Assembly: GCA_036936605.1 (NCBI GenBank)
Contig: JAUPFV010000003.1
Location: forward strand, 146,910,997-146,974,996
Direction of reading: 5' to 3'
Length of the DNA stretch: 64,000 nt
DNA from: Limnanthes douglasii subsp. nivea
Lineage: Eukaryota > Streptophyta > Magnoliopsida > Brassicales > Limnanthaceae
The stretch's first letter is position 1. The number at the start of each line of letters is the position of its first letter. Below the pieces are notes generated by a model. It was not told where the DNA came from. It saw only the letters and a list, made by a program, of their open reading frames with translations, and made no database searches. This document shows, in pieces, positions 1 to 10,558 of this stretch. The position numbers were made by a program, and so were the translations under genes.

Positions 1-1700
1 CTGTCTTAGTATGTTCTGTTATAACCCCCACTTTATTCAGGATTGGATCAACATCCAAATACTCCGATTCGACATCAAATCTTTCAAGGATTACCATAGC
101 CCGGTCCGGAGCAGATGTCCTTACATTGTTCGTTGGGCCAGTTCGGTGAGCATTGTCAGGCTTGTTTTCATTTCTTATCTTAACATAAGCTCCAAGCTTC
201 CCCCTTTTAATAAGATTCTGCACTTCTTGTTTCAAGGCGATGCAATCTTTGGTGTTGTGGCTAATATCATGATGATATTGGCAAAAACAAGTATTACGAT
301 TTCCCTAGGAGATTGAAGCGTTGTCGGCTTCCTAAAATACATTGCATCTTTTGTTTTGTCATAAATGGTTGCCACATTCTCTTTCAACTCAGCAAACCAC
401 TCCGGTTGGACCCAAGGTCCTCGTTTATTTCTGGTCTGCTGGCTCTGAGCTGAAGTTGGGTGGGATTGAGTCTGTTTGGCCCTATTGGGTCCCTGTTTAG
501 TTTCTTTGGCCTTGTATCCGGACTGGTTCTGGTTTGGAGCAGTTGGGTCATACCTCACTTGCCTGTGTACCCTAGTCTTCTTTGTTTCATCTACGTTGAT
601 TTGTTTTCCTACTTGATTCAGCAAACCGCCCCAAGTCATGGCATTCTTCATGGTTACCGAATCAGCCAGATTCCCGGGGTTTAACCCTTGTCTTAAAGAA
701 GTTATCGCTACATGCTCAACGCAATCAGCTAACCCATTCTTAGTGTTTACGAACCGACTTATATAATCTTTCAGTGACTCATTTGGCTCTTGGGCGCAAT
801 GGATAATAGTATCTCCATTGTCATTCACCTCCTTACTCCCCACAAGCTGCCTTCGAAAGGCCACCCAAAACGTATCAAAGTTTCTGATACAACCTTATGG
901 CAAGCTATTGTACCATTTCAAAGCACTTCCCGTAAAAGACTGGGAAAAGGCTCTACAAAGAAGCTTGTCATCATCATCAAAATTCATCATAAAGTTTTTT
1001 AAACTGTTCCAGATGGTTGTCCGGATCTTTGCTCCCATCATACTTCTCCATTTTAGTACTGTCAAACCTCTTAGGAAGGTTTCCGGACAGTATTTTGGAT
1101 GACAATGACGATTGCCTCCAATTCCGACCACGACTAAAACTGTGTTTTCATTAGGTGTTGCAAAAATACCTGGCTCATCAAGGAAAGCAAAAAGATCCAT
1201 CAGCAGCTAATCCACATGCATGTGACTATGGTTGTGGCTGTGAGACGACCGTTATCCCAGATGCCTTTTTAGTCTCCTATGCCTATCCCTCTTTCTTGAA
1301 TATTTTTTAACTAGCTTTTATTTCTTTCTGGACCTTCCTTCATCACTGCTTGATGACAAAGACTCCTCAAGCTCATCCTCATTCGAGGAGCTACTGGAGG
1401 ACTCAGATTCTGAGCTTTCTACCGGCTTGGACCGGTGAGATTTCTTGGAACTGACATGGGTCTTTTTCGTGCTCAAATGAGTCTTTGCTGATGAGTCATT
1501 CTCCCTTGGGTTGTCAGTATAGCGAATGGCTGACGCTTTTGAATTTTTCTTTAAACCCATATCTGCCTTTTTAGTGGCTCTCAATGCTTCAATTTCAGCT
1601 TTTAACCTGTCTTATTATTTGTTCGTGTACTCGTGGTGGCATTGCTTGCTCGCCCGGATTCATCTGAACTGGTTTTTATTGCTGGTTTCGAATGCTAGAT
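1..1700 (-). pseudogene. gag polyprotein of gypsy element A, frame-broken
   Basis: Reads right to left. The N-terminal part (1584-1318) is rich in Ser, Glu and Lys, with a long serine run. The capsid-like part (1200-895) contains FMMNFDDDDKLLCRAFSQSFTGSALKW, the plant 'retrotransposon gag' signature. The C-terminal part (864-232) contains LKDYISRFVNTKN and LRQGLNPGNLADS, then the segment leading to protease. The three parts lie in different frames or are separated by stops, so the copy is not functional. Product: nucleocapsid precursor of virus-like particles in the cytoplasm. The same blocks occur in element B at 30215-32086. Confidence 0.85.
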
Positions 1701-1715
1701 TCAGGCACCTTCGTG

Positions 1716-1733
1716 CTCCCACTGTGGTCGCCA
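1716..1733 (-). other. Primer binding site of element A
   Basis: Minus-strand TGGCGACCACAGTGGGAG, 3 nt inside the LTR. It is identical to the site in element B at 30191-30208, as expected for a tRNA primer site. I have not assigned the tRNA. Confidence 0.7.
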
Positions 1734-1736
1734 ATT

Positions 1737-2111
1737 TGGTGTGGTTTATTTCAAGATGAGGGTAATTTTGTCAAGTATTTTGGAGAGTTTTAAGAGTATT
1801 AAATGTTTGGGTGTTTTGTAGTGAGAGATTTAAGCTTCCTGGTTGTATTAAATGTTCATTACCCTTATTAATGAAAGTAGTTGGGTATTTATACCCTTAA
1901 TTATGGACCCATGGGCTTTCAGCTCAAGTTATGAAACCATGTCAAGTTTAAGGACCCATTTACTCAATAAGCTGATTAGCACCCAACTTAGTTAAAAAGT
2001 GTTTAGTTATTTAATACTTTTATCCTATCTGGATAGTTCAGTAGGCACTTATTGTCCGAATTTCCCTTGTCCGGATTTCTAAGTGAGCAGTGGTGAATTC
2101 GTCCGGACTCA
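1737..2111 (-). repeat. 5' LTR of gypsy element A
   Basis: On the minus strand it starts TGAGTCCGG and ends ACACCA, followed by AAT and the PBS. It aligns along its length with the LTR at 29813-30187, including the block around a TATA-like 'gtataaataccca' (near 1885). Boundaries were set from the TG...CA ends and the start of similarity to element B. The other LTR of A is outside the window. Confidence 0.8.
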
Positions 2112-2450
2112 TAAGTAGTAAAAATCGGATAGCGATATATGAGGGGTACAAATAGAGCCAACACCCTCTACTGACATTGGTGTAGCACTAGTAGACAAAA
2201 CATATATGGGTGAAACATGAGACAACGAAACAAAGTTCAAAATGTGAGGTGACATATGATGAGACGCACCCGTATCCAAAATCCACAATGATGAATCAAT
2301 ACCTAAAGTGGAAGACGAAGACATACATGAATGATATGCAGATAGAGACATAATAAAGTTCTTCTTATTCAGTTTGTTACTAATATACTGTAGAAAATCA
2401 TCTTTTCCTATCATATTTGTAATACGATCCACAATCTCTAATAAAATCAA
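2112..2450 (-). pseudogene. Ty1-copia aspartic protease fragment
   Basis: The translated minus strand carries LWILDTGASHHMSP, the plant copia protease motif with the catalytic Asp-Thr-Gly. It is followed by the usual downstream block VEGVGSI-TPHISLSD-YYL. The frame then runs into the LTR of gypsy element A, which marks the insertion point. A Met lies at 2450, but in an intact copia element this protein would be part of gag-pol, so the start is not meaningful. Confidence 0.85.
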
Positions 2451-3401
2451 AATAAAATCAAAATTTTATTAAAATTCAAATCTAAAATCAAACCCAGTCC
2501 AAATTCAAAATCTCAATGGTCCAGTAAAATCAAATCGAATACTCAATCAAATCCAAATCCAAAACTAAATCCAAATACCAAACTAAATCCAAACACCAAG
2601 TCCAAATACCAAACAACAAACCTGCTTCACTGTTCCAGTTATGATTCCTCCCGAACCATATCACTGAATCATAATCCAACAGGTTAGATTGAAGGATTGG
2701 ATGTCCCAAACACACTCTCTAAAAATCAGCAAAAATGGACATCATTTGCTTTTGATCGGACCGTTTGACTGAGGTTGCGCACAACATATCCAAAAACCAA
2801 AAAGTGTATATGTTCTTATGAAAAACAGATTAAAATTTCCAACACAAATCCAATCATTACACAAGAGAACAAATTGGAAACCATCCGATCCGAAACAAAA
2901 CCAAAATCTAACTGAAATCACAATCAAAATCCAAATAAAAAAAATCAATTCAGCTTTTACGAAATTTCTTGCAACTTCACAATTAATTAACTGACGCAAT
3001 TTCACCAATTAATTCAACTCACTATTGCAATTTTACCAATAATTCAATATTGTAATTTTGTCCATCTTCAACAATTTTACCAATTGATTCGACATTGATT
3101 CAACTGCATTTTTACCCAATAACATACCTTCACGAGTACTCATATTCTTCTCTGTCCGTAATTTCACAAATTAATTCAACTATTGAAATTTTACCAATAA
3201 TTCAACTTACAATTCTACCAATTATTACCAAATTTATCAATTAAGATCACACAATACTCATATTCTTTATCAACAATTTTATCAATTAATACGTTCACGA
3301 TAATACTTATCTTTTCAATCCGGTTTGTAATCGACCGACTTCCTTGCTGGTAGATCTACAAAATATGGGGATCCGTATACTTCCTCGATCAAATTACTTC
3401 A

Positions 3402-3414
3402 GGCTCTGATACCA
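3402..3414 (-). other. Copia primer binding site (initiator tRNA-Met type)
   Basis: Minus-strand TGGTATCAGAGCC directly abuts the LTR end. TGGTATCAGAGC is the standard plant Ty1-copia PBS, complementary to initiator tRNA-Met. Confidence 0.85.
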
Positions 3415-3564
3415 TGTTAAGAAACAAAAAGAGAAACGAAAGAAGTAGCCTCCAAGAAGCGGCTAGGGTTTATTATTTAGAAAGGGTATGTATTACATAG
3501 AACATAGGTTTATATTTATAGATAAAATAAAGGCTAATGGGCTTGGGCCCTTATATCTCTAACA
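3415..3564 (-). repeat. Short (150 bp) Ty1-copia 5' LTR
   Basis: On the minus strand it begins TGTTAGAGATATAAGG and ends TTCTTAACA, giving TGTTA...TAACA termini. It is directly followed by the PBS. It includes a TATA-like 'ctataaatataaa' and a poly(A)-like end. 150 bp is short for a copia LTR. Confidence 0.75.
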
Positions 3565-5590
3565 AAACTCAATATAATATAACCAATTAGTTAACCAAAT
3601 GGTTAAGTAGAGTCTTGTGCACAAGTCAGCTATTTGGATGAGATTAAATGCCATATAGAATCACTCATGTTGAGATACCCAATTCCCATTTAATACGATA
3701 TTAGGTACTAAATTGAACGTGGAAAACTTTAGAGATCATACCACATTAGTAGTATCATCCTAAGGTATGTGTTGAGATCTGCGAGTTGTGGAGGTTAAAG
3801 TTTATCTTCTTACTAGTTATTTTAAAAAATTACATATACAGATGGGCGAGAGTAAAAAAGATACATATTTAAGCATGGAGTTTAACCGCTCCAAGAAGTT
3901 ATGACTTGACTTTGATATATTAAGAAGGATAATAACACAAAACTAGTAAAAGATAGTGCCAAGTAATAACATTTAAGAATGTAAATTTATGTGTATATTG
4001 TTTTCATGTATTCATTATGAATAATGAAGGTTCAATCTTTAGTGAGACCTTGACATTCAAATATTTAAAATGTGTAATACACTAATATGAAATTCAATCG
4101 TTACGATATTTCATTTATGAACAAATTTGTTGTTTGTTGTGATTCTACTTTAGTTAATCATGATTTGTATAAAAATGAAGGATCATTGTTAGATATTTTA
4201 GTGTAACTCGGTTGACTAATAGACCAATATAGTTATGATATTTTATCGATCAAGTTGGAGAGTGCGGACTGCATACTTGCTAGGTGATATTGTGATTATT
4301 AGGGTTATTTTGAGTTGTATGACTATTCTGAAAATTCATTTGAAATTCTAATTTTCAAATTTAGTTGTGTATTTTTAAATTCAAAATTTTATTCGTTTAC
4401 ATGAACAATTCAAAACTGTTTTGAAAGTTTGGTTATCTTTTCTCGAAATGCATTATTCATTTTGCTGGTTTAGAATAAGACACAAACAACAACATTCATT
4501 CTCTGGTTCTAAAGGTTTTTTGGATTTTATCTGATTGATTTTTTTTGGAAGAACCACCAAAATACTTCAATATGAATTTGTATCATACAAAACTTCAAAA
4601 ATTATCATGTATAACAAACACGTTGTCCTACAACTTGTAAATTCTTCACAAAGGCTTAGTCAACATCCTCTAAATGCTTATTATTATTGCATTGTGGGTT
4701 TGACCGATTGAGGAAGAATGTTAGAGACATTAAACCCATTATATTAATTATACTAGCTTATACTAGTGCTTTATAAATAGTTGTTTAAACTCTTTCTAAA
4801 TACATAATTCTAATAAATAAAAATTTTAGGTGTCTTTTATTTATGTCATGTAATAATTAGTGTTGTCTCTTGTCTCGGTACATGCGAGTCCTAAAGATGC
4901 AAAACGTATAAAAGAACAAGTTAGCAACTTTATCTTCTTCGCAAAAACTTAACTAAAACTTGCAAAAATAAAAATCAATTATATTATACATAAAAACTGC
5001 TAAGAATGAAAAAATAAAAATACAATGAACATTAAACATAAAATCAAACTCAATCAAAGGTTTTAACTATTACAGATGAAGACATAAAATCAAGTAAAAC
5101 AAAATAAAAAACTAAAAAATAAAAAACCAACAAATCGATTTTAAGGATGAAATTGATACAAAATTAACGATAAAATCAATTAAAAATCGGCAATAAAATA
5201 AAAATATGCAAAAATATAAACTGAAAACTTTTTTTAGATACAAAATTCAAATAAAAATATAGATAAAAGAAATTTATAAACAGAAAAAATGAATAATAAA
5301 AAAATCAAATAATCTTTTTAAATATATAACTTTTTATAATAAACTTAAATTAACCATTAGATAATAGTTTTGCTTTTGGATATATAAATTAAAATATTTG
5401 AATAAAAACATCCGAAATTGGCTCGAACTAGTTGGATTACTATTTCTTAAAATATATGTCAACGAGACCAAAATAGAAAGCTAGTAATACTAGAAACACC
5501 AAAAGAATGATTTACCCTCTTATTTATTTATTCGATGATAATTTAACGAAACGTAGAAAAGTCGTGAGAAAACCAGAGCCGTCCAAAATC
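3565..5590. other. AT-rich intergenic DNA with a possible copia 3' LTR start
   Basis: No gene is supportable. At 4710-4740 a purine tract (gaggaagaa) runs straight into tgttagagacattaaaccc, which looks like a copia polypurine tract followed by an LTR start on the plus strand, and a TATA-like 'gctttataaatag' follows at about 4770. I could not find the far end of such an LTR. 4920-5400 is very A-rich simple sequence. Confidence 0.4.
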
Positions 5591-5599
5591 CTTAACCTT

Positions 5600-6808
5600 T
5601 TCAAAAACCCTATTTTTTTCATTTACCTAATTTCTCTTTTGCCATCTCTGACACACCTCTCTCCCCCTATCTCTTCCACTTCCATTTCTATTTCCACCCT
5701 AAAAAAGAAGATCGAATTCCAAACAGATGCAATTCAACCCATTCCCACATGTCCTATAGAATACCTCTTCGATAACGGTATTACCTTCTTTTTTAGTAAT
5801 GTCTTGCTTTTTCCCTCGTTTTATTACTTCTCGATTTCAGTTTTTAAAGTCTTAGATTTGGTCGTGTTCTTTTGTCTCGCGCGTAATAAACCATGGTTCT
5901 TCTTGTATACTAGTAGAAACTACTCATAAATTTATGACTTTTAATTTAAGTAAGTACTGTCTTTATCTTTTTGTTTCAATTTATTTGGTCTGAGATCTAT
6001 TGTTTAAGCTGCAAATTTTCTGATTGTCTGTGTGTTAATAAAGAATCGACACCGTCCTTAAAGGGTATGATTGAAAACTAGTTCGATTTGAATTGAGAAG
6101 TTGTATATGGAGATTCAGCTCATGTGTTTGAGGATGCGATTGTTTGTAGTACTGTTTGTCAATGGTTTCGGATCAATTTACGTCCAAGCTGCTGTTTGGT
6201 CATTTAGCTGAACTATTAGTGGCCATTGAAATCTTGTTCTTCCTCAAGTTACTGCAGATTAAAGCTTCTTGATCCAACTTGAGATGGGAACAAAAAATTG
6301 CCATGAAATTTTGCTACTAAATCCATTTTCTTGTAGGTTACAACGATTAAAAAAGTGGTTTTAGTAAACCTTTTTCAGTGTTGCTTGAAACTAACTTGTT
6401 TGTAGAAGATTTAGTCAACTCTTCGTTTTTGTTTTTTCTATAGTTTCGCTTCTTTGTTTAACTTTAGAAGTTGTTCTGTAACAATCGCAATTCGCTGGTT
6501 TGCTAACACTATCATTGCATTGCATAATATCTATTATCAGGATGAACTACAAGAACAGACGAACACCTCCAAATTAAGAGTTTTATTGAACAAACTTTGT
6601 CGAGTACACAGTAGAGTATACACTTTAGAAAACTGATCTAGCATGGACAGGTCAGATACATCAGGCTTTGTCAGCGGAGGAAGCTGCTTGTGATTTCAAC
6701 TACTTTATTTAGTACTAATATCAAATGCTTAATAGTTTTCATGTAATGGTTAGTTTTCTTCAAATTCGTCTTGGTATACCGTTTAGCTAAAGTTGTCAAA
6801 GATACAAA
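5600..6808 (+). promoter_or_regulatory. Probable promoter-proximal region and intron-containing 5' leader of the CX4C-repeat gene
   Basis: 5620-5720 is a pyrimidine-rich tract (ttctcttttgccatctct, ctctccccctatctcttcc), typical of plant transcription starts. A candidate 5' UTR intron runs from a GT donor after 'cgataacg' (about 5780) to 'tattatcag' at 6540, and a second may start at 6661 (acag|gtcag). Homologues of this family commonly have introns in the 5' UTR, but these positions are guesses from splice signals only. Short frames here (for example 5507-5929) are not convincing proteins. Confidence 0.4.
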
Positions 6809-8650
6809 ATGGATTTGAGTGAGAGGGTTCTACAGCTGCCTCATGCCAGTGGACTCTCGAAAAATGAAAATTGTGGCGATACTGCTTTGAGCTTAAAGTG
6901 TTTTGGTTATGGAGGAAGCAACACAGCCAGGTACGGAAGTACGGAAAACAGTCTTCGCACTGATTTCTCCCATGGTCCTGACGATGGATGCAGATTAGTT
7001 CTTGGGTTGGGTCCAACACCAAGTGCATACTGTGAAGATTACTACAATCTTGGGGTTAATAAAAACAAAGGTTCACAGGGATCCTCATCTCAGAGGGAAT
7101 CCATTCTGAAACTTGGGCTTCCTGCGGGGACTACAGAAGCTTGGAGTGAAGTTGATTGTTCTTTGTCAACACAGACTGTTGTCGGTATGCCAATTTTCGA
7201 CCCAGTTTCTGCTGATAATAGCAGACTTATGATCACTGTTGCTGATGAGGGTTCTACTTCTGCAAAGAAATCTGGTGGCCATATGCCCTCTCTTCTTTTG
7301 GCTCCAAGAATGGATACTGTGGTACAAATTGGAAGCAATCAATCACAACTGAACATTCAGATCCCGTCCTCATGCACGGACTTATCAGCTGTTGCTTACT
7401 CTGACCAAACCACTAGTACTTCTTCACAACAACGAATCAATAACCCAAAACAGTGCAAATTTACTGGTTGTTGTAAGGGGGCACGAGGAGCATCTGGACT
7501 TTGTATTGGACATGGGGGAGGGCAGAGATGCCAAAAACTGGGTTGTAACAAGGGTGCTGAGAGTCGAACTGCCTTTTGTAAGGCCCATGGTGGAGGGAAG
7601 AGGTGTCAACATTTGGGTTGTACAAAAAGTGCGGAGGGGAAAACAGATTTTTGCATTGCTCATGGTGGGGGAAGACGATGTGGATATCTAGGAGGTTGCA
7701 CGAAGGCTGCACGAGGCAAGTCGGGGTTTTGCATTAGGCATGGGGGAGGAAAAAGGTGTAAAATGGAAGGTTGCACCCGTAGTGCTGAAGGACATGCAGG
7801 TTTATGTATCTCTCACGGGGGTGGACGTCGTTGTCAGCATCCTGATTGTTCCAAGGGGTCACAAGGAAGTACTATGTTTTGTAAGGCACATGGTGGTGGA
7901 AAACGTTGCATATTTGCAGGGTGTAATAAAGGTGCAGAAGGGAGCACTCCATTGTGCAAAGGACATGGTGGGGGAAAGCGCTGTCTCTTTGACGGTGGCG
8001 GTATTTGTCCAAAAAGTGTACATGGAGGCACCAATTTTTGTGTTGCCCATGGTGGGGGGAAGAGATGTGTGGTACCAGGGTGCACGAAAAGTGCACGCGG
8101 TCGCACTGATTGTTGTGTTAGGCATGGTGGTGGAAAGCGCTGCAAGGTCCAAGCATGTGAGAAGAGTGCTCAAGGTAACACTGACTTCTGCAAGGCTCAC
8201 GGTGGAGGGAAGCGTTGTTCTTGGGGAGAAGGAGAGGGAAAATGTGAGAAATTTGCTCGGGGAAAGAGTGGTCTATGCGCGGCACATAGCAGCATTGCAC
8301 AAGAGAGGGAGACTAACAAGAGAGGTCTGTTAGGCCCAGGACTCTTCCATGGGCTTGTTTCTGTTTCAACTACGAATAACTGCTCTTCCTCAAATGTCTC
8401 AGAGTGCATTGATTCAGTTGAAAGGCCAGTGAAAAGGCAACAACTCATACCACCGCAAGTCTTGGTACCTCCATCAATGAAGTCATTATCATCCAACGAA
8501 GATATACGAGTGAAACAAAATAACAGCTATGGCTATGGTGTAAGTGTCAACGGTGCCTATAACTTCATTATTCCCGAGGGGAGGGTCCACGGCGGAGGAC
8601 TTATGTCTTTGCTTGGTGGGAGTCTTAAGAATCCCATTGATAGATCTTAA
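6809..8650 (+). CDS. CX4C zinc-finger-like repeat protein ('WRKY19-like', no WRKY domain), 613 aa
   Basis: The protein has 11 tandem units at residues 216-493. Most are 25 aa long with spacing C-X4-C-X10-C-X2-H followed by GGG(K/R/Q)R-C, for example C-TKSAEGKTDFC-AHGGG. Units 4, 8 and 11 carry 1-5 extra residues. Cys/His spacing suggests metal binding. Plant databases often call this family 'probable WRKY transcription factor 19' because the repeats also occur near WRKY19, but I see no WRKYGQK here, so it is not a WRKY factor. Before the repeats lie two LxLxL motifs (LVLGL at 63-67, LKLGL at 100-104), which resemble EAR repression motifs. A nuclear regulatory role is an inference. The C-terminal tail (494-613) is Ser-rich with a basic KRQQ patch. 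The CDS is one uninterrupted exon; the start is the first Met of the frame, and the length fits the family. The FAD gene follows 235 bp downstream on the same strand. Confidence 0.88.
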   Translation: MDLSERVLQLPHASGLSKNENCGDTALSLKCFGYGGSNTARYGSTENSLRTDFSHGPDDGCRLVLGLGPTPSAYCEDYYNLGVNKNKGSQGSSSQRESILKLGLPAGTTEAWSEVDCSLSTQTVVGMPIFDPVSADNSRLMITVADEGSTSAKKSGGHMPSLLLAPRMDTVVQIGSNQSQLNIQIPSSCTDLSAVAYSDQTTSTSSQQRINNPKQCKFTGCCKGARGASGLCIGHGGGQRCQKLGCNKGAESRTAFCKAHGGGKRCQHLGCTKSAEGKTDFCIAHGGGRRCGYLGGCTKAARGKSGFCIRHGGGKRCKMEGCTRSAEGHAGLCISHGGGRRCQHPDCSKGSQGSTMFCKAHGGGKRCIFAGCNKGAEGSTPLCKGHGGGKRCLFDGGGICPKSVHGGTNFCVAHGGGKRCVVPGCTKSARGRTDCCVRHGGGKRCKVQACEKSAQGNTDFCKAHGGGKRCSWGEGEGKCEKFARGKSGLCAAHSSIAQERETNKRGLLGPGLFHGLVSVSTTNNCSSSNVSECIDSVERPVKRQQLIPPQVLVPPSMKSLSSNEDIRVKQNNSYGYGVSVNGAYNFIIPEGRVHGGGLMSLLGGSLKNPIDRS

Positions 8651-8885
8651 AATGTATTTTTCAGTCTAGGAATATGTAAAATATTGATATCTCTGTATAG
8701 AATTTATCTTATTGGAACATGAAGTTGTGTAAAAGATTTGATTACTATTAATGTCTGTCTATAAAAACGTCCCATGTTGTATAAATGGGAGCTAAAGTTG
8801 TTATTTCCTCGGATAAGATCTGGATGAACATGGTCCGTCCACCAAATACACACGGTGTATTATTGAATGAAAGTGGATAAGAAGA

Positions 8886-10319
8886 ATGAATATCCAAATG
8901 CCAGTCTCTCTCTCCCTCTCGTTCCCAAAGTTCAAGTATTCGAAACACAAATGTCTGCCAGTCTCTCTCTCCCTCGGGTTCCCAAAGCTCACGTATTCGA
9001 AACGCAAATGTCTGAGTGCACAAACAACCGCAACCACCAAGAAGAAGATGACCGGGGTCATCATCATCGGAGCAGGTCTAGCAGGTTTAGCTGCGGCTAC
9101 CAGACTCAACTCACAAGGCATTCCCTTCCTTATTCTTGAAGCTTCTGATGCTGTTGGTGGTCGTGTTCGCACTGACCTCGTTGACGGCTTCCTCCTCGAC
9201 CGCGGCTTCCAAATATTCATCACAGCTTATCCAGAAGCGCGGAAACTGCTCGATTACGATGCCTTGGATCTTAAGAAATTCTACTCCGGTGCTCAAGTTT
9301 ACTACAACGGCGGTTTTCACACGGTAGCTGATCCTCTTCACCATTTTCGTGACGCATTGATGTCCCTCACCAACCCAATTGGTTCTGTTTTCGACAAAGC
9401 TTTGATCGCTATTACAAGAATCAGGGTTTTAAGCAAATCGGACGCCGCGCTTCTCTCAGCTCCTGAGGTTTCAACTAATGTCCTTCTCAAAAGCATTGGG
9501 TTTTCAGCTTCCATGGTGGATCGATTCTTTAGACCTTTTTTTGGTGGAATTTTCTTTGACAGAGAACTCGAAACGACATCCAGACTGTTTGATTTTATTT
9601 TCAAGTGTCTTTCACTTGGTGATAATACTCTTCCGTCCAAGGGGATTGGTGAAATCCCGAATCAACTGGCGAAGAAATTGCCTTCGGGTTCTATCTTATT
9701 AAACACAGAGGCCGTGTCAATCGAGTTCAATAACGTCGTGTTACAAGGAGGAGAGACTTTAAGTGCGGAGTTTGGTGTAATTCTGGCAGTTGAGGAACCA
9801 CAAGCATATAAGCTTTTAAAAAGAAAGAGACCGGTGGATACAAAGTCCTGCCGGAGTACTATCTGTTTATATTTCACAGCCGACCCAAGCCAGATCCCTG
9901 TGGAAGATCCAGTTCTGTTTCTAAACGGGTCGGGGTCAGGTATCGTGAATAACATGTTTTTCGTGACGAATGTAGCTCCTTCCTACGGAAATGGTAAAAA
10001 GAAGGCCTTGGTTTCGGTGTCATTGGTTGGATGGTTTGAGGATAAATCAGACGATGAACTAAAAGGTGAGGTGCTAGATGAGCTTTCGAGTTGGTTTGAT
10101 GAGTCGATGGTCAAGTCATGGACGCATTTGCGAACGTATAGGATAAAGTTTGCACAGCCTAACCAATCCCCGCCAACAGATTTGAACAAGAACCCAAGGC
10201 TGGGTCAGGATGGTATTTATCAATGTGGTGATTATATGACAAGTGCTACTTTTGATGGTGCTCTTGTTTCCGGCAGGAGAGCTGTTGAAGCTTTACTAAG
10301 AGACAACAATAAGGCATAG
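8886..10319 (+). CDS. FAD-dependent amine oxidase / phytoene-desaturase-like oxidoreductase, 477 aa
   Basis: The core starts at Met55 with a Rossmann dinucleotide fold: VIIIGAGLAGLAAA (GxGxxG at residues 62-67), then LEASDAVGGRVRTD, the GGR-x-RT motif of flavin amine oxidases and carotene desaturases. The C-terminus has the closing FAD motif GIYQCGDYMTSATFDGALVSGRRAVEALL. The first 54 residues are rich in Ser, Lys and Leu and poor in acidic residues, like a plastid transit peptide. They contain an in-frame 19-aa tandem duplication (57 bp, 8901-8957 and 8958-9014). Plant homologues are annotated as uncharacterised FAD/NAD(P)-binding or protoporphyrinogen-oxidase-like proteins; the substrate is unknown. 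Single exon, intact. An alternative start is Met55 (9048), which would drop the leader. The 3' end converges with the LIM gene, 239 bp away. Confidence 0.88.
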   Translation: MNIQMPVSLSLSFPKFKYSKHKCLPVSLSLGFPKLTYSKRKCLSAQTTATTKKKMTGVIIIGAGLAGLAAATRLNSQGIPFLILEASDAVGGRVRTDLVDGFLLDRGFQIFITAYPEARKLLDYDALDLKKFYSGAQVYYNGGFHTVADPLHHFRDALMSLTNPIGSVFDKALIAITRIRVLSKSDAALLSAPEVSTNVLLKSIGFSASMVDRFFRPFFGGIFFDRELETTSRLFDFIFKCLSLGDNTLPSKGIGEIPNQLAKKLPSGSILLNTEAVSIEFNNVVLQGGETLSAEFGVILAVEEPQAYKLLKRKRPVDTKSCRSTICLYFTADPSQIPVEDPVLFLNGSGSGIVNNMFFVTNVAPSYGNGKKKALVSVSLVGWFEDKSDDELKGEVLDELSSWFDESMVKSWTHLRTYRIKFAQPNQSPPTDLNKNPRLGQDGIYQCGDYMTSATFDGALVSGRRAVEALLRDNNKA

Positions 10320-10349
10320 TATCTATTCTACATCTGTTCGCGTTGTCAT

Positions 10350-10368
10350 ATATATATATATATATATA
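10350..10368. repeat. (TA)n microsatellite between convergent genes
   Basis: A run of about nine TA dinucleotides in the 239 bp between the stop codons of the FAD gene and the LIM gene. Both 3' UTRs must lie in this interval or overlap. Confidence 0.9.
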
Positions 10369-10558
10369 ATATCATGAGAAAACTGAGAAAGTAAGCAAAG
10401 AGATTAATCTTATTAAAAAATGATGCTACCTTACACCCAAAAAAGTCACAACAAACAAATCGAATAATCTCGGAGAAAAAAGAAGTTAAAACTTAATTAG
10501 CAGGAATTTCTAGAACATGAACCGAAAAACCTCGGGAAAAAAAGAAGTTAAAACTCAA

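Larger units (their letters stand above)
1..2111 (-). mobile_element. Ty3-gypsy LTR retrotransposon A, 5' part (open at left edge)
   Basis: Only the 5' LTR, primer binding site and gag of this element lie in the window; pol would be to the left. It belongs to the same family as element B at 29813: both LTRs measure 375 bp, both have the same 18-nt PBS, and gag is colinear, down to the segment reading YLD-DP-NKVGVITEHTKT at 1-70. A and B lie in opposite orientations about 28 kb apart. A appears to be inserted into a Ty1-copia protease gene, whose reading frame stops at the LTR edge near 2112. Confidence 0.85.
2112..3564 (-). mobile_element. Ty1-copia fragment: 5' LTR, PBS and protease remnant
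   Basis: From right to left on the minus strand: a 150-bp LTR (3564-3415), the typical copia PBS, about 950 bp of low-complexity leader in which no gag is recognisable, and a protease fragment (2450-2112) that is cut by gypsy element A. The leader between 2450 and 3414 is built from A/C-rich short repeats of the type 'aaatccaaa' and 'caattaattcaac'. Either gag was deleted or this was a non-autonomous derivative. The rest of pol would lie beyond element A, outside the window. Confidence 0.75.

Noticed and set aside
5507..5929. 140-aa protein-coding gene upstream of the CX4C gene
   Set aside because: Composition is Phe/Leu/Ser/Ile-rich from a pyrimidine tract, with no recognisable domain. Position and base content fit promoter, 5' UTR and first intron.
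7740..8333. 197-aa frame inside the CX4C-repeat gene, and several opposite-strand frames there
   Set aside because: Shadow frames of a Gly/Lys/Cys-rich tandem repeat. The 613-aa frame explains the sequence fully and has the conserved Cys/His rhythm.
6809..8650. A WRKY transcription factor
   Set aside because: The family label contains 'WRKY19', but there is no WRKYGQK sequence or WRKY zinc finger in the protein.
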